Origin: Chlorogloea purpurea SAG 13.99 | Lineage (GTDB): Bacteria; Cyanobacteriota; Cyanobacteriia; Cyanobacteriales; Microcystaceae | NCBI GenBank assembly: GCA_016903695.1 | Contig: JADQBB010000015.1 | Location: 1 to 64,000, forward strand | Length of the DNA: 64,000 nt | Reading direction: 5' to 3' | In this document: positions 58,318 to 64,000 of the stretch, piece after piece | Layout: each line of letters starts with the position of its first letter | How positions within the stretch are numbered: the stretch's first letter is position 1 | Program-made: the position numbers and the translations under genes | Notes under the pieces: generated by a model | Database searches by the model: none | The model's input: only the letters and a program-made list of their open reading frames with translations | What the model was told of the DNA's origin: nothing

Positions 58318-58905
58318 ATGGCTGTTTTTGAAGGAACTTTTGGTTCGGATAGTAGCTCCTCCCGGTTCGCGATCGTCATCGGGCGTTTCAATGACCTGGT
58401 TACGGATAAGCTTCTCTCCGGGTGTCAAGATTGTTTGAAACGTCACGGTATCGACGTTAATCCCAATGGTACTCAAGTGGATTACGTTTGGGTTCCAGGT
58501 AGCTTTGAAGTGCCATTGATCGCCCGTCAGTTAGCAATTTCTGGACGCTATGACGCGATCATCTGTCTCGGTGCGATCATTCGTGGTCAGACCCCCCATT
58601 TCGACCTCGTGGCGGCAGAGGCAGCCAAAGGTATCGCCGCTACCGCTATGCAAACGGGTGTTCCAGTTATTTTCGGTATTCTTACCACCGACACCATGCA
58701 ACAAGCCTTAGAAAGGGCGGGGATCAAGAGCAATCACGGCTGGGATTACGCTCTTAACGCCCTGGAGATGGCGAGTTTGATGCGTCAATTACGCCACGGC
58801 ATGAAATTAAACGGTTTTGATGCTTCCGTGCCTTCTTTACAAGGGGCGGATTTCAATAATTTTACTGACGTGCAAACGGTAGTTGACAAAACCCGCGAGA
58901 TATGA
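58318..58905 (+). CDS. ribH: 6,7-Dimethyl-8-ribityllumazine synthase
   Basis: 195 aa from the ATG at 58318 (a GTG two codons earlier is possible). Motifs are [40 protein letters not shown] with the catalytic His, and [15 protein letters not shown]. It makes lumazine, the last intermediate before riboflavin, and assembles as a pentamer or capsid. The psbZ-ribH order is common in cyanobacteria. Confidence 0.95.
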   Translation: MAVFEGTFGSDSSSSRFAIVIGRFNDLVTDKLLSGCQDCLKRHGIDVNPNGTQVDYVWVPGSFEVPLIARQLAISGRYDAIICLGAIIRGQTPHFDLVAAEAAKGIAATAMQTGVPVIFGILTTDTMQQALERAGIKSNHGWDYALNALEMASLMRQLRHGMKLNGFDASVPSLQGADFNNFTDVQTVVDKTREI

Positions 58906-58929
58906 CATTATAAGAAATGTCGCAAATAT

Positions 58930-59001
58930 GCGGGCATAGCTCAGTGGTAGAGCGTCACCTTGCCAAGGTGAATGTCGCGCGTTCGAATCGCGTTGCCCGC
59001 T
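58930..59001 (+). tRNA. tRNA-Gly(GCC)
   Basis: Acceptor stem GCGGGCA (58930-58936) pairs with TGCCCGC (58994-59000). The D-arm (GCTCAGTGGTAGAGC), anticodon stem TCACC/GGTGA with loop TTGCCAA (anticodon 58962-58964) and T-arm with GTTCGAATC are all intact. CCA is not encoded. Confidence 0.97.
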
Positions 59002-59142
59002 TGAAAACAAGTTAAGATAAAAATAAAGAAGGAGTGAAGAAAAATACCACCGGATAGCGGTGTGTGTGATCATAGCGATAGAAACCGGTAAAGATTTTCG
59101 AGACTATACTACAAATTGCTATTTAATAAATTCCTTTGACTT

Positions 59143-59550
59143 GTGCGACCGCAGAAATATCAAAAGATAGACCAAAACTCTGATTATCCTTGTCCTTGTC
59201 GCCGCAGGGGCAAACTGCAGCCGATTATCTTAACGGAAGCTTTTGGATGCGATCGATGTCAACAGATCTTCGTGGTACAAGAGAACGGACAAACGATCGA
59301 ACAACTAGCCAGTCATTACCCCTACAAGCGAGTGTGGAGGTGGACAGGATTTCGCTGGATAGCGGCTAATAGCCGTTTTGGGGAAGGGTTTCTACCGGTA
59401 ACATTGGGCATCATACTCTTACTGATGATCGTCTGGTTGCCATTGATGATTAAATCGCCATCTAACATCAGCGTCATTTTTTGGGCGATACTAGCTATGC
59501 TATTAGTTATTTTGCCCGCCCTAATTTTTTGGCTAGCCTATCGGCGATAA
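59143..59550 (+). CDS. Zinc-ribbon plus two-helix membrane protein
   Basis: 135 aa. CPCRR and CDRCQ near residues 17-39 look like a small zinc ribbon, although the first pair is imperfect, and two membrane segments follow (about 85-103 and 111-131). Conserved in cyanobacteria as a hypothetical protein. It ends nine bases before the ProA-like gene, so they may be co-transcribed. A possible TATACT -10 lies at 59105-59110. Confidence 0.65.
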   Translation: MRPQKYQKIDQNSDYPCPCRRRGKLQPIILTEAFGCDRCQQIFVVQENGQTIEQLASHYPYKRVWRWTGFRWIAANSRFGEGFLPVTLGIILLLMIVWLPLMIKSPSNISVIFWAILAMLLVILPALIFWLAYRR

Positions 59551-59559
59551 ACTCCATCT

Positions 59560-60810
59560 ATGGCAGAAGATACCTCATCTCAAGAAACTTTAAAAGTGGC
59601 CACCAAAGCTTACGAAGCCTTTTTAGCATTGGGTGACTACACCGGTAGCCAGCGCAATGAAGGCATAAAAGCCATGGCCAAAGCTATCAGACTCAATTTT
59701 GACCAGATATTAGAAGCTAATACCCTGGACTTGGAAATGAGTAGGGAGACAGCTATCTCCGAACAAATGCTCAAGTGGCTCAAATTGACCCCTGAAAGGC
59801 TCGAAAGCACAGTGGAGGTACTCGAACAACTCGTCGAGGCTTCAGATCCGATACAGAGGGTTATTAACGCTACCTATCAACTGAATCCCTCCCAAACCTA
59901 TTGTCAGAGAATGCCTTTAGGGGTAATTGGTCTAGTATACGAGGGGTTTCCTGAATTAGCGATCGTGGCGGCGGGTTTCGCCCTCAAAAGCGGCAATAGT
60001 TTAATTTTAAGAGGTGGTAGCGCCTCGAGTCACTCTGACACCATCATCGCCCAAATTTTACAAGTGGCCACGGAAGATGCCGGTTTACCGTTAGGTTGCG
60101 TCAACACTTTAATTTCAGAAGGGGAAACGTCCCTAGAATCTTTGCTCACTCAAGAATATTACGTTAATCTTATCCTTCCCTACGGTCGTCCTAGTTTAAT
60201 CGCTCAAGTAAGTCAATTAGCCAGCATACCCGTGTTAAGGGCCGCTATGGGTAATTGTTATCTATATTGGTCTCCGAGCGGCGATTTAGAGTTAGCCCGT
60301 CACATGATCATCGATAGTCACGCCAGTATACCAGACCCCGTTAACGCCATAGAGAAGGTTTTGATCAGTCCCCATCACAACTCGTCTACCTTACTACGCC
60401 TACTGAATAGTTTGCAGGAGAAAGGCTTTAAATTAAGGGGCGATCGTATTCTAGCCAAAGAATTTCCCGAGTATTTAACGATCGCTAAAGATCACGAATG
60501 GAATCGACCTTACTTGGATAAAATCGTCACTTTCAAAGTAGAAGAATCTTTATCCTCGGCTATCTATTGGATCAATCAGTATAGTAGTGGCCACGCCGAT
60601 TGTATAGTCACAGAATCTTATCGAGAGAGTCGTCAATTCGCCCTAGAAATTGATAGCGCCCTACTTTATATTAATTCTTCTCCTCGCTTTTCTCGTAACC
60701 CCAAACAGGGCGAGTCTCTATTTTTAGGCATTTCCAATCAAAAAGGTCAGCGACGCGGTTTGATCAATCTAGAGACTTTCACCACTGTCAAGCAAGTAGT
60801 ACAAGGATGA
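59560..60810 (+). CDS. proA: Gamma-glutamyl phosphate reductase-like protein
   Basis: 416 aa with ALDH-superfamily fold of the ProA type: the VIGLVYEGFPELA loop, SGNSLILRGGSAS, LILPYGRPSLI and the C-terminal FTTVKQVVQG. In true ProA the nucleophile Cys sits in a CNAxE motif. Here the aligned segment reads DPVNAIEKVLI with Val261, and the YES/PRGG motifs are also changed. The family placement is good, but reductase activity is uncertain. A second proA elsewhere would be expected to make proline. Confidence 0.7.
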   Translation: MAEDTSSQETLKVATKAYEAFLALGDYTGSQRNEGIKAMAKAIRLNFDQILEANTLDLEMSRETAISEQMLKWLKLTPERLESTVEVLEQLVEASDPIQRVINATYQLNPSQTYCQRMPLGVIGLVYEGFPELAIVAAGFALKSGNSLILRGGSASSHSDTIIAQILQVATEDAGLPLGCVNTLISEGETSLESLLTQEYYVNLILPYGRPSLIAQVSQLASIPVLRAAMGNCYLYWSPSGDLELARHMIIDSHASIPDPVNAIEKVLISPHHNSSTLLRLLNSLQEKGFKLRGDRILAKEFPEYLTIAKDHEWNRPYLDKIVTFKVEESLSSAIYWINQYSSGHADCIVTESYRESRQFALEIDSALLYINSSPRFSRNPKQGESLFLGISNQKGQRRGLINLETFTTVKQVVQG

Positions 60811-60842
60811 TACTCTCTATAGGGTTAGAGAATATCAATGGA

Positions 60843-62285
<1,443 letters not shown>

Positions 62286-62360
62286 TTAGAAACGAGAAAT
62301 GAGTTGTGAGTGGTGATTTATCACTCTTTTCTCTTTTCTCTTTTCCCACTTCTATATTTA

Positions 62361-63230
62361 CTAAACCATCATTAAATCTAATTGTTCGTCGGCGTTAGCT
62401 TTTGGCTTTTCGGGATTGAGATAGAAGTCAGAGAGAAGATTGAATAACTCCCTATCGGGGGATTCGTTAGGCACGACACCTTCAGGTAAAGCGAGAATCT
62501 GGTCGGCTATATTGAGGTAGTAGTCACACACGTAATTTAAGGAAGGGTCTTTTTCTGCCATCTCGAAGAGAGTTTTTCCCTTGACGCGAGATACACGAAT
62601 ATCTTCGATTAGAGGTAACACTTCCAAAACCGGCATCGGTACATGAGACACGTATTTATTGATCAAATCACGCTTAGAAGTGCGATTGCCAATTAAGCCC
62701 GCCAGACGTAGGGGATGGGTACGCGCTTTTTCTCTCACCGAAGCGGCGATTCTATTGGCTGCGAATAGGGCATCAAAACCGTTATCGGTGACGATGATAC
62801 AGTAATCAGCATAGTTAAGAGGTGCGGCGAATCCTCCACAGACTACATCCCCCAACACGTCAAAGAGAATAATATCGAATTCATCGAAAGCGTTTAACTC
62901 TTTTAACAGTTTAACCGTCTCTCCCACCACGTAACCGCCGCAACCCGCACCGGCCGGGGGGCCACCCGCTTCCACGCATTTAACGCCCCCATAACCGTCG
63001 TAGATTACATCTTCGGGCCAGATGTCCTCGTAGTGAAAATCTTTTTCTTGTAATGTGTCGATGATAGTGGGAATGAGAAACCCGGTTAAGGTAAATGTAC
63101 TGTCATGTTTAGGGTCACAGCCAATCTGTAATACTTTCTTGCCTCTTTTAGCCAAGGCCGCCGATATGTTACAGCTTGTGGTCGATTTGCCTATGCCGCC
63201 CTTTCCGTATACTGCCAGTGTTAAAGTCAT
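62361..63230 (-). CDS. chlL: Light-independent protochlorophyllide reductase iron protein
   Basis: A 289-aa NifH-like ATPase. The P-loop [10 protein letters not shown] is at 10-19, and C97 and C131 hold the interdimer [4Fe-4S] cluster. It transfers electrons to ChlNB with ATP hydrolysis. Upstream is a 510-base AT-rich region that should hold its promoter. Confidence 0.97.
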   Translation of the reverse strand: MTLTLAVYGKGGIGKSTTSCNISAALAKRGKKVLQIGCDPKHDSTFTLTGFLIPTIIDTLQEKDFHYEDIWPEDVIYDGYGGVKCVEAGGPPAGAGCGGYVVGETVKLLKELNAFDEFDIILFDVLGDVVCGGFAAPLNYADYCIIVTDNGFDALFAANRIAASVREKARTHPLRLAGLIGNRTSKRDLINKYVSHVPMPVLEVLPLIEDIRVSRVKGKTLFEMAEKDPSLNYVCDYYLNIADQILALPEGVVPNESPDRELFNLLSDFYLNPEKPKANADEQLDLMMV

Positions 63231-63740
63231 TTTTTAAGTCTCCTACTATCGGTGGGTTTTTTCCCTCTCTCGTCATTATTATCTATTTCTCTTTTCCTGC
63301 AAAGCCCCCCACTTTTTGATTTAGGGAGCCAGAGCCTTTATTTAATCGATTAAAGGTTTATATATTATAATTAGCCTTTAAATTTTTATATTTTGACTAT
63401 AGAGATCATGTGAAAATTTTTTATTGTTTTATATTGGTTAAATAAAAACAATAAACAAATTATTTACTTAAAACACTAAAAATCTTATCCAGTAAAGGTT
63501 TTAGCTATTTAAAACTTCTCTATACCCCTATCTGGAATCCTTAATTAGTCGAATATATAGTTAATATGTACTAAAGCACGTCCAGATTTTTATGAATAAT
63601 AATTACAATTTCGACCGTGGGCACTTCTAAAGATATTGGGATAAAGAAAACCTTAATCTCCAAGGAAGGATGTAGAAAAATTACGGAAAGTCTATAACAG
63701 GGTATGTAGTAGAATCTATGGAAATTTACTTAGCTGCCTG
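63231..63740. other. AT-rich intergenic region upstream of chlL
   Basis: About 510 bases between chlL and the edge gene, with long A/T runs (63355-63480). No ORF with a ribosome-binding site, tRNA or clear hairpin is seen. It should contain the divergent control sequences of both genes, but I cannot assign a promoter with confidence. Confidence 0.5.
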
Positions 63741-64000
63741 ATGCAAATCTCTCACCAAGCACCTCGCTCTATAACTTTATCCAATCACGCCCCTGGTTAT
63801 CGGGTGTGGCTGGGGGCATTTTTAGCGACTTTCCCGATAATCTTGGCAATATATAGTGTTTTCAGTCAGAGAAGGTTCGTTAAATGCGATCGTTCTCATT
63901 CGGTATTGAATTGTAATTATACCCGCCCCAATGACCTGCCCTCTTTCGACAGCGAGACCATCAGTTTAGATAACCTGAAAAAAACAGCGGTTTACGAAGA
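63741..64000 (+). CDS. N-terminal part of a membrane-anchored protein, cut by window end
   Basis: An ATG at 63741 opens a frame that remains open to the last base (86 codons). A basic and polar start is followed by one hydrophobic helix (about 25-44, WLGAFLATFPIILAIYSVFS), then a Cys-containing soluble segment (KCDRSHSVLNCNYTRP). No clear ribosome-binding site precedes it, and the family is not recognised. Confidence 0.6.
   Translation, partial: MQISHQAPRSITLSNHAPGYRVWLGAFLATFPIILAIYSVFSQRRFVKCDRSHSVLNCNYTRPNDLPSFDSETISLDNLKKTAVYE

Noticed and set aside
60814-60831. Terminator between the ProA-like gene and chlN
   Set aside because: TCTCTA/TAGAGA gives only a six-pair AT-rich stem with no T-run; too weak to call.
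62290-62352. Terminator between chlL and chlN
   Set aside because: GTGA/TCAC stem is short, and the pyrimidine run lies on the opposite strand. Similar CTCTTTT tracts occur elsewhere, as at 13036-13060, so it is more likely simple repeat DNA.

Overview
This window is a cyanobacterial chromosome segment. The diagnostic content is an NDH-1 cluster (ndhA-ndhI-ndhG-ndhE), the dark-operative protochlorophyllide reductase genes chlL and chlN, the photosystem II gene psbZ, GlgA, an SLH/OprB-type outer-membrane porin, two PATAN-domain (PatA/PixG-type) taxis regulators and at least nine copies of the HIP1 palindrome GCGATCGC. Base composition is moderate. The species cannot be named from the sequence. 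Most of the window is housekeeping chromosome, with accessory material at IS elements, small-gene islands and a few intergenic regions.

Layout. 1-5.4 kb: the 3' part of an IS200/IS605-type tnpB abuts nagA, followed by a minus-strand block (PHP phosphoesterase, nadC, queD, a membrane protein). 5.5-8.5 kb: glgA, then an island of small or damaged genes (frameshifted clan AA protease, a DUF6888/DUF6887 pair, a PEP-CTERM protein with no normal start codon). 8.5-21.9 kb: a PLP lyase, desC, CIRCE-groES-groEL, murD, cysK, a degenerate receiver, the ndh cluster, a glycosyltransferase-like gene, a two-domain PPK2 and cutA. 22-32.7 kb: a pix/pil-type taxis operon (PATAN-REC, CheY, CheW, MCP, CheA-REC, CheW) followed by a second PATAN-REC/CheY/CheW set with no MCP or CheA of its own. 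32.8-36 kb: overlapping MFS, HAD and NurA-domain genes. 36-39.1 kb: a converging minus-strand run with an orphan DndE homologue, a CbiX/SirB-type chelatase, cofH, DUF3318 and a newly read 59-aa ORF. 39.3-49.7 kb: J-domain/pentapeptide protein, KDPG aldolase, two Uma2 genes, GST, LuxR-type regulator, aldehyde dehydrogenase, class II aldolase, PlsC, an EamA transporter and small conserved genes. 49.7-54.2 kb: cobyrinate diamide synthase, a structured non-coding region, the porin, an RRM protein and a 52-aa basic protein. 54.2-64 kb: a DHH-CBS-nucleotidyltransferase fusion, a second and different tnpB element, psbZ, ribH, tRNA-Gly(GCC), a ProA-like gene, chlN, chlL and a gene running off the end.

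Pathways. Several genes form central or photosynthetic pathways: glycogen synthesis, aldolases of the Calvin/glycolytic and Entner-Doudoroff routes, NDH-1 cyclic electron flow, chlorophyll synthesis in the dark, siroheme/cobalamin, NAD and deazaflavin cofactors, and riboflavin. The taxis cluster probably controls type IV pilus motility. The least explained parts are the HAD/NurA/orphan-DndE convergence, the half-duplicated taxis set, the hairpin-rich region at 51.1-51.3 kb, the damaged small genes at 7-8.5 kb, and the two dissimilar TnpB elements that share the same right terminus. No CRISPR array, rRNA or prophage was seen.
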